Position numbers and translations under genes: made by a program | Part shown: piece by piece, positions 25,512-34,475 of the stretch | Layout: each line of letters begins with the position of its first letter | How positions within the stretch are numbered: position 1 is the stretch's first letter | DNA from: Rhodocyclaceae bacterium | GTDB lineage: Bacteria > Pseudomonadota > Gammaproteobacteria > Burkholderiales > Rhodocyclaceae | Assembly (NCBI GenBank): GCA_016704145.1 | Contig: JADJAS010000004.1 | Span: forward strand, 1 to 64,000 | Direction of reading: 5' to 3' | Length of the DNA: 64,000 bases | The notes under the pieces: generated by a model | Databases searched by the model: none | The model's input: the letters and a program-made list of their open reading frames with translations, nothing else | Told to the model about the DNA's origin: nothing

Positions 25512-26273
25512 ATGGTCACGAAACGAATGTCGGGCAAGGTGGCGTTGGTGACGGGGGCCGGACAAGGCGTGGGCCAAGGTATCGCTTTGGCGCTGGCGGC
25601 CGAGGGGGCTCGGGTTGCCGTTGCTGGCCGAACGATCGCCAAGGTCGAGGCGACCTGTCGGGACATCGAGGCCCGTGGTGGTAGCGCCCTAGCCGTGGAG
25701 TGCGATGTCAAGCGTCGCGATTCTCTCGAGAGTTGCGTCAGAATGGTGGTCGAGTGGCTAGGGGGGGTGAACATTCTGGTGAACAACGCCCAGGAAGTCC
25801 CGATGGGCAGGCTCGATCAGATTGACGAAAATAGCTTCGAGGCAGGCTGGCATTCGGGACCGCTGGCAACCTTCCGATTGATGAAGCTCTGCTATCCGTA
25901 TCTGAAGGGAGATGGCAGCATCATCAACATGGCCAGCGCCGCCGGCAAGCGTTGGGATGCCACCGGGTACGGGTGCTATGGCGCAGTCAAGGAAGCTATT
26001 CGTCAATTGACGCGCGCCGCGGCTTGCGAATGGGGCAAGGACAATATTCGCACCAATGTTCTGCTGCCGCTGGCGGAATCCGCGGGGCTCAAGGGATGGA
26101 CCAAAGCTCGTCCGGACGAAGCGGCTGCCTATTTTTCGACGATCCCCATGCGACGGGTAGGGGACTGCGAACACGACATCGGTCGTTTTGTCGTGGCGTT
26201 GTGTTCCGAGGAATGCCGGTATGTCAACGGGCAGAGCATCGGACTTGATGGTGGGCAAGCGTATCTCGGGTGA
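25512..26273 (+). CDS. SDR-family oxidoreductase
   Basis: 253 residues, classical SDR: TGAGQGVGQGIALALAAEGA near the N-terminus, AGRT after beta-2 (suggesting NADP(H)), NNAQE, Ser in NMASAAGKR and YGAVK near residue 156. Begins 25 bp after the amidohydrolase; GGGGAGT is near the start. It probably acts on a hydroxy or oxo intermediate. A 180-bp gap follows before the next CoA-transferase, with no terminator seen. Confidence 0.9.
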   Translation: MVTKRMSGKVALVTGAGQGVGQGIALALAAEGARVAVAGRTIAKVEATCRDIEARGGSALAVECDVKRRDSLESCVRMVVEWLGGVNILVNNAQEVPMGRLDQIDENSFEAGWHSGPLATFRLMKLCYPYLKGDGSIINMASAAGKRWDATGYGCYGAVKEAIRQLTRAAACEWGKDNIRTNVLLPLAESAGLKGWTKARPDEAAAYFSTIPMRRVGDCEHDIGRFVVALCSEECRYVNGQSIGLDGGQAYLG

Positions 26274-26453
26274 CCGTGCCGGTCGAACCGTGTTTGGCCC
26301 GAAATGAAACGGAAAGGGCCTTGGCGGATGTTGAGCGAGCAACGTCGCCAAGAGTAGGCTTGAGTGCATTCTTGATGTCTCTTGCACTGGTGGCTGCTCT
26401 GGATAGTCCCTTCATGTTGGCAAACAGAATCTTGGAGCGCGAAAGCACTGGTT

Positions 26454-27686
26454 ATGACTAATATTCAGGCACCCCTTGCAGGGCTGCGCATCATCGAGAG
26501 TTCCATCTTGGGGCCTGCGGCCATCACCACGGCCTTTGCCGACCTCGGCGCCGAGATCATCAAGGTCGAAACCCCCGCTGGCGATTACATACGTGAAATG
26601 ACCTGGCCGATCATCGAAGGGGTGTCGCTCATGCACTATCACCTCAATCGAGGCAAGCGTGGCATCACTCTTGATTTGAGGCTGGAAACTGCGCGCGAGG
26701 TCTATCGTGATCTCGTCAAGGGTGCCGAAGTGGTGATCGAGGCATCCAAACCGGGCGCCTTGGCCAAGTTCGGCCTGGGATACGACGATCTGAAGCAGAT
26801 CAATCCGCGTATCGTCTTTTGCACGGTATCAGGCTACGGTATGACGGGACCGTACAAGGACATGCCTTCGCACGGCATTGCCTACGATACTTGGGCGGGA
26901 GTCGTGATGCCCGCCTACGATGAAGAAGGATTTTGCTACATACCGGAGCATGTGGGCATCGGCATCAACGCGGCGCCCCTCTTTGGCGGACTGGCGGTGC
27001 TCGCCGCCGTGATGAGGGCGCGACAGACAGGAGTCGGAGCCTTCTTGGAATTGGCGCAGAGCGATGCCGCCGCCGCTTTCGACTGGTATCGGAGCGAAAG
27101 CCACATGGCCTATGCAAGACCGGAGGATGTCGTCACGGGCAACAAGGCGGATGGATACAAGCGTCGTCCGGTGGCTACCGCGGGAATGCGCGAGGGGGTA
27201 CGGTATCAACTGTATGAGTCTTCCGACGGACATGTACTGTTCATGGCGTCGGAACAGGCTTTCTGGAAGAACTTTTGTGCGGGTATTGGTCGAATGGATC
27301 TTTTCGAAAGGTGGCCGGGGTCGAAATACGCGGATCACGCGCGCGGCAATCGAGAACTCCAAGCGATTTTGCGCGAGATTTTCAAGACCAAGACATCATG
27401 TCAATGGATTGAGTTTAGCAAGGAAGCTAACACGCCTATTGCGCCGGTAAATACGCCGAAGAACCTAGTCGAGGACCCGCAGTTTCAGGCGCGATTCAAG
27501 ATCATGCCGCATGAGGACCATGGTGCCGACATGCTGGGATTTCCGGTCAGGTTCATCGCCGAGGAAATGCGACCTCCGAGCAGAGCGCCAACAGTCGGCG
27601 AGCACAACGAGGAAGTATTGCGACAGGTTCTCGGTTATGGCACCGATAGGATCGAGTCCCTGCGGCGGGAGGGTGCCTTGGGCTGA
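26454..27686 (+). CDS. Class III CoA-transferase (CaiB/BaiF family)
   Basis: 410 residues from ATG 26454 (MTNIQAPLAGLRII). Typical N-terminal FADLGAEIIKVETPAGD and RGKRGITLDL, and NPRIVFCTVSGYGMTGPYKD. The catalytic Asp is present in LAQSDAAAAF near residue 203. Moves CoA between acyl groups through an aspartyl-CoA intermediate, activating a pathway acid without ATP. Followed 41 bp later by an acyl-CoA dehydrogenase. Confidence 0.92.
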   Translation: MTNIQAPLAGLRIIESSILGPAAITTAFADLGAEIIKVETPAGDYIREMTWPIIEGVSLMHYHLNRGKRGITLDLRLETAREVYRDLVKGAEVVIEASKPGALAKFGLGYDDLKQINPRIVFCTVSGYGMTGPYKDMPSHGIAYDTWAGVVMPAYDEEGFCYIPEHVGIGINAAPLFGGLAVLAAVMRARQTGVGAFLELAQSDAAAAFDWYRSESHMAYARPEDVVTGNKADGYKRRPVATAGMREGVRYQLYESSDGHVLFMASEQAFWKNFCAGIGRMDLFERWPGSKYADHARGNRELQAILREIFKTKTSCQWIEFSKEANTPIAPVNTPKNLVEDPQFQARFKIMPHEDHGADMLGFPVRFIAEEMRPPSRAPTVGEHNEEVLRQVLGYGTDRIESLRREGALG

Positions 27687-27727
27687 CGGTATCCGCATCA
27701 AACTTTACGACAGGATGGAGCGAGTCA

Positions 27728-28909
27728 ATGGACTTTGAGTTCTCGGAAGACGAAAACAGATTTTTGCGCGAGGTCGAGCAGTTCCTCAAGGACAACCATG
27801 ACCCCAAGGTGATGGACGTAACGCGCGAAAACATGGCGCAGGTATGCGATACGCCGGAGCGTCGGGCATTCATGAAAAAGCTGGCCGCACGTGGGTGGCT
27901 GGGGATCACTTGGCCGAAGGAATGTGGCGGGCAGGACGGCGAGGGCTTTTATGAGTACTTGCTCAACGAGAAACTGTCTTCCGTAGGCGCGCCACAAATT
28001 GGCAAGGGTGTCGGGATCATTGGCAAGACCTTGATCAAGGTCGGTTCCGAGAAACTGAAGCAGGAGTTCTTGCCGCGGATTCTGGATGCCAATGTCGAGT
28101 TCGCGGTCGGTTATTCGGAGCCCGGCGCGGGTTCGGATTCCGCCGCCATGCGGCTGAAAGCCGAGCGACAGGGTGACGGTTGGGTGCTCAATGGGCAGAA
28201 GGTCTTCACGACGTCCGCGCACTTTGCCGACTGGTATTGGGTGGGCGCTCGGACTGATCCCGATGCACCCAAGCATCATGGCATTTCGTTGTTCCTGATC
28301 CCCATGAATCATCCGGGACTGACGATCCACCCGATGTACACCATGGGCAACGAGCGCACCAACGCCGTTTTCTTCGATAACGTATTCGTTCATGATGATT
28401 ACCGGGTAGGCGAATTGAACAAGGGGTTTCAGTACATAGCCGAAGCGTTGGATATCGAGCGCTTCACTATGTTCACGTTTTCACCCATTCGAGGGCGGCT
28501 CGAGTTGCTATGCGACCATGTGAAGAATGGGACAAGGGACGGGAAGCCCTTGCGTGAGGATCCCGTCATTCGCCAGAGAGTTGCCCAGTTGGCCACCGAA
28601 TGCGAGGTCGCGCGGGTTCTTGGCGTCAAGTTTGTCGATGCCGCGCTGAACAGTGCGAAGACGCCTACCGCGGAGGCTTCCGAGTACAAGTTGTTCGCGA
28701 CGGAGCTCTCTCGCCGAATCGCCGACGCGACGATGGATATCGTCGGACCGGGGGCGCAACTGGCGCTCGGCACCTCAGATGGACCGCTCAAGGGGCGCCC
28801 GGAAAGTTGCTATACGTATACGGTGATCGACACGATTGGCGGTGGTTCCTCGGAGGTGCAAAAGAACATCATCGCCACCAGAAAACTGGGCTTACCGAGA
28901 AACTTCTGA
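27728..28909 (+). CDS. Acyl-CoA dehydrogenase, alpha-type
   Basis: 393 residues; GYSEPGAGSDSAAMRLKAER flavin loop, LNGQKVFTTSAHFADW and C-terminal GGGSSEVQKNIIATRKLGLP. The closing motif matches the alpha-type subunit of heteromeric enzymes; the beta-type gene 31146-32309 further along the same cluster is a candidate partner. SD CAGGATGGAG is upstream. Expected to desaturate an acyl-CoA and reduce ETF. Confidence 0.9.
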   Translation: MDFEFSEDENRFLREVEQFLKDNHDPKVMDVTRENMAQVCDTPERRAFMKKLAARGWLGITWPKECGGQDGEGFYEYLLNEKLSSVGAPQIGKGVGIIGKTLIKVGSEKLKQEFLPRILDANVEFAVGYSEPGAGSDSAAMRLKAERQGDGWVLNGQKVFTTSAHFADWYWVGARTDPDAPKHHGISLFLIPMNHPGLTIHPMYTMGNERTNAVFFDNVFVHDDYRVGELNKGFQYIAEALDIERFTMFTFSPIRGRLELLCDHVKNGTRDGKPLREDPVIRQRVAQLATECEVARVLGVKFVDAALNSAKTPTAEASEYKLFATELSRRIADATMDIVGPGAQLALGTSDGPLKGRPESCYTYTVIDTIGGGSSEVQKNIIATRKLGLPRNF

Positions 28910-28924
28910 GTGAGGCTGTTCTAG

Positions 28925-30085
28925 ATGGCGCTTCTCGATGGCTTTACCGTGCTCGACCTGGCGAGTGTTGGACCTGCCGCCCGTGCATCGCGAATCCTGG
29001 CCGATTACGGGATGCGTGTGATCAAGGTTGCACCCGTGGCGGCAAAAGGCGCGAAACAGGTCGATCCGGTGTTTCACGCCTATGGCGCTGGCCGTGGCAC
29101 CGAGAAGATTCGCGTGGACCTCAAGTCCGATGGTGGCCGCGAGAGTATCCGGCGCCTGGCGAGCAAAGTCGATGTTGTCATCGAAAGCTATCGTCCGGGC
29201 GTTGCGGAACGATTGGGTGTTGGCTACGAGCAGGTGAAGATTCACAATCCTGGAATCGTTTACTGCTCGACGAGCGGCTATGGTCAGGATGGTCCCTATG
29301 CGCAGTGGGTGGGTCATGACATCAACTATCTGGCGGTGGGTGGTTTTCTGGCCTGCAGCGGACGGGACGGCGACGGGCTTCCGGCCATTCCCGGCGCAAC
29401 GGTGGCGGATAGTGCGGGGGGGGGCATGCATGCGGCGATCGCCATCGTCTCGGCCTTGCTTCATCGCGCCAGGACAGGCGAGGGAGCCTATCTTGATGTG
29501 TCGATCACCGATGGCGTTCTTAACCTGATGTCGCTCTATATCGATCAGTACCTCGCCACGGGGGAAGAAACCAAGCCGAAGTCGGCAGTGTTGACCGGAA
29601 AATACGCATGGTATGGCGTTTATGCGGCCGCCGATGGCAAGCATCTGGCAGTCGGTGCGATCGAAAATCACTTCTTCCGCAACCTTTGTCGATTGCTGGA
29701 TTTGGAGCAGTTCAGCGATAGCCAGTACGATTCCGCGCGGCAGGATGAAATGCGCCGGGCATTTGAAGAACGCTTTCGCTCCCGCAAGCGGGACGAATGG
29801 GTGGCACTGTTGGCGGGCAATGATACCTGCATGGCCCCGGTTCTCGATATTGCCGAGGTAACCGTCGACCAGCATTTACGGACGCGCGGGGCATTCATGC
29901 GCGCGCATCACCCCGAGCGGGGCGATTTCGAACAGCTTTCTCCAGTCTTGGCCGGCGGCGTGCGTGCGCAACCCTTGCACGAGGTTCGGGCCAGCGGCGC
30001 CACCGACACCGATGCCGTGTTTCAGGCGGCGGGATTTTCGGCCGACGAGATCGCAAGCTTGCGCGCGGCCGGGAGCGTTGAATGA
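28925..30085 (+). CDS. Class III CoA-transferase (CaiB/BaiF family)
   Basis: 386 residues: LADYGMRVIKVAPVA, VDVVIESYRPGVAERLGVGY and IVYCSTSGYGQDGPYA. Catalytic Asp is present in LDVSITDGVLN near residue 196. A run of nine G residues (29416-29424) encodes AGGG within the gene and could be slippage-prone. In an operon with acyl-CoA dehydrogenase and hydratase genes; it could equally be an alpha-methylacyl-CoA racemase-type member, which shares this fold, so the reaction is not fixed. Confidence 0.88.
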   Translation: MALLDGFTVLDLASVGPAARASRILADYGMRVIKVAPVAAKGAKQVDPVFHAYGAGRGTEKIRVDLKSDGGRESIRRLASKVDVVIESYRPGVAERLGVGYEQVKIHNPGIVYCSTSGYGQDGPYAQWVGHDINYLAVGGFLACSGRDGDGLPAIPGATVADSAGGGMHAAIAIVSALLHRARTGEGAYLDVSITDGVLNLMSLYIDQYLATGEETKPKSAVLTGKYAWYGVYAAADGKHLAVGAIENHFFRNLCRLLDLEQFSDSQYDSARQDEMRRAFEERFRSRKRDEWVALLAGNDTCMAPVLDIAEVTVDQHLRTRGAFMRAHHPERGDFEQLSPVLAGGVRAQPLHEVRASGATDTDAVFQAAGFSADEIASLRAAGSVE

Positions 30086-30098
30086 AGGATCCGATGTC

Positions 30099-30620
30099 AT
30101 GGCGGTAGATATTCCTCAGAACGTGCAGGATCTGATCGGAAAACCACAATACGAGGAAAAGACCGAGTTTCCGATCGAAGTGGGCTACGTCTTCAATACT
30201 TGTGCCGCCGTGCAGAACGGCAATCCGCTTTACTGGGATGCCGAGGTCGCCGACCAGATCGTCGGTGGCCGCATCGCACCGCCGACGATGCTGTCGGTCT
30301 GGTTTCGGCCGCATTATTGGTCGCCCGGAGCCGAAGGGGAGCGCACGGCCTTGCAGACGCATTTTGACCTGAAGCGGCTGCTTGATCTGCCGGAGGCGAT
30401 CGTATCGGGCAACGAGGCGGCCTTTGGTGAACCGGTACGCATGGGGGATACATTGACTACCAGGCAGATAGTCCGGTCCGTCAGCGAGTTCAAACAGACA
30501 AAGCTCGGTCAAGGCCGTTTCTGGACGATCGACGTCGAAACCTACAACCAGCACGGCGAATGGGTGGGGACCGAAAGCTATACCTGCCTGGGATACCGGC
30601 GGCAAGAGGTGGTGGCATGA
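30099..30620 (+). CDS. MaoC-like hydratase subunit (FAS1-DH N-terminal-type)
   Basis: 173 residues from ATG 30099. Single hot-dog fold of the dehydratase N-terminal type: EVGYVFNTCAAVQNGNPLYW then RIAPPTMLSVWFRPHYW, with a long central helix. The catalytic Asp/His hydratase motif is not evident here and appears in the next gene, whose start overlaps this stop (ATGA). Pairs of this kind form heteromeric R-specific enoyl-CoA hydratases (for example ChsH1/ChsH2-like or HadAB-like). Hydration of a bulky enoyl-CoA is inferred. Confidence 0.85.
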   Translation: MAVDIPQNVQDLIGKPQYEEKTEFPIEVGYVFNTCAAVQNGNPLYWDAEVADQIVGGRIAPPTMLSVWFRPHYWSPGAEGERTALQTHFDLKRLLDLPEAIVSGNEAAFGEPVRMGDTLTTRQIVRSVSEFKQTKLGQGRFWTIDVETYNQHGEWVGTESYTCLGYRRQEVVA

Positions 30621-31099
30621 TGGCGTCGGTGAACTTGACGGCGGTCGATGTCAAGGAAGGAGACGAACTTCCGCCACTCAGCCATGCCGTGACGGCCACG
30701 ACCGTGGTGCTAGGCGCTATGGCGAGCCGGGATTGGCGTCCGATGCACCACGACAAGGAATTCGCAATCCATCGCAACGGTGTCAAGGACATATTCATCA
30801 ATACACCGAACAATGCGGCCTGGTTCGAGCGCTATATCACCGACTGGACCGGCCCCAAGGGCCGCCTCGGACGCATGAAGTTCAAGATGAAACGACCGGT
30901 CTTTCCTGAGGACACGATGGTTTTCAATGGCCGGGTCGTCAGGATGTCCGTGGATGACAGCGGTTGCCAGTGGGTTGAACTCGAGGTGACGGTCTCCGTG
31001 GATGGGCAGGTGAATACCGAATGTCAAGCGCGGGTTGCGATTCCGTGCGACCCACACGATAACCCCTGGCAGCGCAAGGCAAGTCGCTGGCAACCCTGA
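30617..31099 (+). CDS. MaoC-like dehydratase/hydratase subunit
   Basis: 160 residues from ATG 30617 (MMASVNLTAVDV), overlapping the preceding stop. The hydratase-2 motif reads ASRDWRPMHHDKEFA, keeping the Asp and His catalytic pair, and is followed by FINTPNNAAWFERYITDW. It would form the active subunit with the upstream hot-dog protein, adding water to an enoyl-CoA made by the neighbouring acyl-CoA dehydrogenases. Confidence 0.87.
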   Translation: MMASVNLTAVDVKEGDELPPLSHAVTATTVVLGAMASRDWRPMHHDKEFAIHRNGVKDIFINTPNNAAWFERYITDWTGPKGRLGRMKFKMKRPVFPEDTMVFNGRVVRMSVDDSGCQWVELEVTVSVDGQVNTECQARVAIPCDPHDNPWQRKASRWQP

Positions 31100-31145
31100 T
31101 CCAGCGTTGGGGGGCACATTTTTTTAGAGATTCGAAAGGCAAATA

Positions 31146-32309
31146 ATGGATCTGAAGTTCACTGAAGAACAGAACATGCTCCGCGACATGACCCGGGATC
31201 TTTGCCGCGACTACAGCGGCGCCGACGTCGTGAGAAAAATGGAGAATGATCCGCGCGGCGTTCCCGCCGAGTTGTGGCAACAGATGCAGCAAACGGGTTT
31301 GTTAGGCATTTTGCTCCCGGAGGAGCATGGTGGCCTTGGACTCAACATGCTCGACTGCGTCGTGATTTACGAGGAGCTAGGACGCGCGTTGGCTCCAGGG
31401 CCGTACTTCTCCAGCAGCGTGATATGCGCCAACGCCATCAAAATGAGCGGTAGCGAAGGGCAGCGGCAGGCCCTCTTGCCCGGTATCGGCAATGGCGATG
31501 GCATCATCGTGCCCGCCTGGCTCGAGCCGGATAATGGCTTTGGTCCCGAAGGTATCCAGTTGAGGGCGACGGCGACATCAGGTGGCTATCGGCTGAACGG
31601 CATCAAGCGCCACGTTTTCCACGCCGTGGCGGCGAGCAAGTTGCTCGTTCTGGTGAGATCCGGTGATGCGACTGAGGCTGTGGATCTGTTGCTGGTGGAT
31701 GTCAACGCTCCGGGCGTCGTGCTTGAGCAGCAGAAGTCCATGGCATCCGATACCCAGTATCGCGTCGCTTTCAACGATGTCGAAGTTCCGGCGAGGAATC
31801 GCGTCGGTGCCGAGGGAAGCGGCTGGCGGACCTGGTCCGCCGCCATGTACGACGGCATTATCCTGCTTGCTGCCTTTGCCGCCGGTGGTGCCGAGCGCGC
31901 ACTGGAGATCACGGTGCAGTATGCCAAGGACCGGCAGCAGTTTGGCAAGCCAATCGGTGCCTTTCAGTCCTTGGCTCATTACATGGCGGATGGCACCGCG
32001 GTCGTCGATGGCGCCAAGATGTTGGTGTACGAAGCGGCCTGGGCGCATGCCAACGGCAAGAGCGTGACCCGTCTGGCACCGATGGCCAAGCTCTTCGCCT
32101 GCAAGGCCTTCCGCGACGTCACCGCCATGGCCCAACAGGTTCATGGCGGCATTGGCTTCACGCTCGACTATGACATCCAGTTGTACTATCGACGCGCCAA
32201 GCAACTGCAGATGAACTGGTGGGATGGTCGCTACCTCGAGAATCTGATCGCCGCCGATATTCTCGACAGCGACTTGCCACGAACCATCCCGGATCCGTTC
32301 ACCATTTGA
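31146..32309 (+). CDS. Acyl-CoA dehydrogenase, beta-type
   Basis: 387 residues: LLPEEHGGLGLNMLDCVVIY, DRQQFGKPIGAFQSLAHYMA and QQVHGGIGFTLDYDIQLYYR. The HGGIGFT block with no NEIQ-like tail matches the beta-type partner of heteromeric enzymes. Preceded by GAAAGGCA and 46 bp from the MaoC pair. It may pair with 27728-28909. Confidence 0.9.
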   Translation: MDLKFTEEQNMLRDMTRDLCRDYSGADVVRKMENDPRGVPAELWQQMQQTGLLGILLPEEHGGLGLNMLDCVVIYEELGRALAPGPYFSSSVICANAIKMSGSEGQRQALLPGIGNGDGIIVPAWLEPDNGFGPEGIQLRATATSGGYRLNGIKRHVFHAVAASKLLVLVRSGDATEAVDLLLVDVNAPGVVLEQQKSMASDTQYRVAFNDVEVPARNRVGAEGSGWRTWSAAMYDGIILLAAFAAGGAERALEITVQYAKDRQQFGKPIGAFQSLAHYMADGTAVVDGAKMLVYEAAWAHANGKSVTRLAPMAKLFACKAFRDVTAMAQQVHGGIGFTLDYDIQLYYRRAKQLQMNWWDGRYLENLIAADILDSDLPRTIPDPFTI

Positions 32310-32343
32310 ACATCCGTTCTTCATTTTCATTCCAGCGCATCTC

Positions 32344-33120
32344 ATGGGTCAGCCCAATCCCAACTATGGAACAGGTGCGTTCCGGCGGCGGCTGCGTTGG
32401 TGGACGGCTGAGGGTAGGGTCGATGTCGAACTGGAGGACAGCAATCATGGCTTTCGTCTGAGCCTGCATCATGATGGGCAGCGGATTACCGACGTCACCG
32501 TCGATCCGGTTCGCTACCCTTTCACGACCTGTCCCGAGGCCGTGCGATCGGTGGAGCGTATCGTTGGCATTGGGCTGGGCGATGCCGTAAAGCTTCGGGA
32601 ACGACTGCCGGGTGGCGAGAACTGCACGCACATGGCCGATATGGCGCTCATTGCCGCGGCACATGCCCGGCACCTCGGCATGGAACGTAGATACGACATG
32701 ACAATCACCGACGAGCGTGATGGCGTCACGCAGGCGCGGATCGAGTGCGATGGTGAAGCCCTTTTCGAGTGGTGGGTGCGGGCCAATGCCATCGAGTCGC
32801 CCGTGGCCCTCGCGGGGCGTCCTGTGATGCGGGGGTTTTATGCCTGGGCCGTGCAAACCTTTGTGGACGAAAAATCGCTGGAGGCGGCCCAGGCGCTGCA
32901 ACGGGGATTTTTCGTGGCCCAGGCGCGCCGCTACAGTTACTTGCCTGTCGAGCGTCATCCAGCCATCACCGACGGGATGCCACGGACCAGTTGTTACTCC
33001 TACAACACGGGAGCGGTGGAGCGTGCCTTGAGAATCCGAGGCTCGGTGCGTGACTATTCGGATAGCGCCGAGGGGTTGCTGAGTTTCGTTATTAATGAAC
33101 CTGCCGCGGTGAACGCATGA
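32344..33120 (+). CDS. DUF2889 protein
   Basis: 258 residues matching the DUF2889 family by RRRLRWWT at the start, the CTHMADMALIAAAHARHL block and a C-terminal YSYNTGAVERALRIRGSVRD. Function not established; it is recurrent in steroid/terpenoid/aromatic CoA-ester gene clusters. The conserved Cys-Thr-His and Asp could bind a metal, an inference only. The stop overlaps the next CoA-transferase start by ATGA. A second member starts at 63359. Confidence 0.8.
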   Translation: MGQPNPNYGTGAFRRRLRWWTAEGRVDVELEDSNHGFRLSLHHDGQRITDVTVDPVRYPFTTCPEAVRSVERIVGIGLGDAVKLRERLPGGENCTHMADMALIAAAHARHLGMERRYDMTITDERDGVTQARIECDGEALFEWWVRANAIESPVALAGRPVMRGFYAWAVQTFVDEKSLEAAQALQRGFFVAQARRYSYLPVERHPAITDGMPRTSCYSYNTGAVERALRIRGSVRDYSDSAEGLLSFVINEPAAVNA

Positions 33121-34361
33121 CAGGAACGACAGAGATAAAGGTGGAGACTTCGCGCACAGGAGCCTTGTCTGGGATCAGGGTGCTCGACTTCGGGCAAATG
33201 GTATCCGCGCCATATTGCGCAAAGCTGTTTGCCGACTATGGTGCCGATGTGATCAAGGTCGAGCCTTCGGCTGGTGATGTGGCGCGCACCGTGGGGCCGT
33301 TTCCGCTTGATGCGGCACACTGCGAGCGGAGCGGCCTTTATTTCGTCAACAATACGAACAAGCGCGGTGTTACCTGTAATGTTGCGTTGGACGCCGGGCG
33401 TGCGCTGTTTCGACGCTTGCTGGAATGGGCGGACGTGCTGGTGGAGAATAACCTGCCGAGCCAGATGAAATCCTGGCAGCTTGATTACGCGACCATCCAG
33501 GCCGTGAACCCACGCCTGGTAATGATCTCGATTACGCCTTTCGGTCAGTCCGGGCCTTACAGCGCCTGGAATGGCTATGACCTGAATGCCTACCATCTTA
33601 CCGGCGCCGGCTCGCGTTATTGTGGGCGCCCGGGCGAAATGCCGCTGGAACACGGCACTTTTTCGGCGGATTACTTCGGCGCCATCAGCGCGGCCACCTG
33701 GGGCATGGCCGCCGTATATGGTCGCGACCTGGTCGGTGGCGGCCAGCAGGTTGATGTTTCCTGCGCCGAGGCGATCGCCGCGGCTTTTATTGGCGGCCAG
33801 AACATTGGCGGCTATGCCCAGGACGGTCGCTTCGACAAGCGAACAGGCGTTGGCATGCCGCAGGGCGCGCCGGCCACCATTCTGCCTTGCAAGGATGGCC
33901 ATGTCTGGATGCTGGCGCTGGAACCGGGCCAGTGGAATGGCTTGCGCCAGGTGATGGGCAATCCCGATTGGGCGGATCTGGACATGTTCCAGAACATGAA
34001 GACTCGCGCCGAGAACGCCGATGTCATCTATTCGTTCATCGTCGAATGGACGATGCAGCACACCAAGATGGAGATTCAGGAAAAATGCCAGGCGGCGGGC
34101 TGCCCCGTCACCGCCGTCTATACGGTGGCGGAAGCCGCCGAGCAGCCGCACTTGAAGGCGCGTGGCTACTTTGTTGACATGGAGCATCCCGAACTCGGCC
34201 GCATCAGGAATCTCGGCGCGCCTTTCAAGTTACCGGCTAGTCCAGGAGGGCCCGTGCGCGGTGCACCCTTGCTCGGCCAGCATAACGGCGAGGTGTATGG
34301 CGGGATGCTTGGTCTCGCCGAGACCGAACTCCAGGCCTTGCGCGCCGCAGGTGCGATCTGA
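33117..34361 (+). CDS. Class III CoA-transferase (CaiB/BaiF), Glu at catalytic Asp position
   Basis: 414 residues: GQMVSAPYCAKLFADYGADV, IKVEPSAGDVAR and LVMISITPFGQSGPYSAWNG. At the catalytic site the text is QQVDVSCAEAIAA, putting Glu (near residue 218) where the Asp of CaiB enzymes usually is. Before the IS insertion it would have been followed 22 nt later by the CoA-transferase at 35435, which also has Glu there. The two may be subunits of one heteromeric enzyme. Confidence 0.88.
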   Translation: MTGTTEIKVETSRTGALSGIRVLDFGQMVSAPYCAKLFADYGADVIKVEPSAGDVARTVGPFPLDAAHCERSGLYFVNNTNKRGVTCNVALDAGRALFRRLLEWADVLVENNLPSQMKSWQLDYATIQAVNPRLVMISITPFGQSGPYSAWNGYDLNAYHLTGAGSRYCGRPGEMPLEHGTFSADYFGAISAATWGMAAVYGRDLVGGGQQVDVSCAEAIAAAFIGGQNIGGYAQDGRFDKRTGVGMPQGAPATILPCKDGHVWMLALEPGQWNGLRQVMGNPDWADLDMFQNMKTRAENADVIYSFIVEWTMQHTKMEIQEKCQAAGCPVTAVYTVAEAAEQPHLKARGYFVDMEHPELGRIRNLGAPFKLPASPGGPVRGAPLLGQHNGEVYGGMLGLAETELQALRAAGAI

Positions 34362-34381
34362 CGGGGGATGCGTGGCACGCA

Positions 34382-34389
34382 TATGAACA
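34382..34389 (+). repeat. 8-bp target-site duplication, left copy
   Basis: TATGAACA flanks the IS on the left; the identical octamer lies at 35434-35441. It holds a fossil of the original start codon of the downstream gene (ATG AAC ACC TGA). Confidence 0.92.
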
Positions 34390-34412
34390 CCTGATTAGCC
34401 ACAATATTCAGA
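34390..34412 (+). repeat. IS left terminal inverted repeat
   Basis: Begins CCTGATTAGCCACAAT and continues ATTCAGA; 21 of 23 positions match the complement of 35411-35433. Confidence 0.9.
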
Positions 34413-34475
34413 AGGCTCATTTGGCGAGCCTGCCGGGGTGAAAAATGGGCGCGTCTTGTCCGAAGGGGATGCGCG

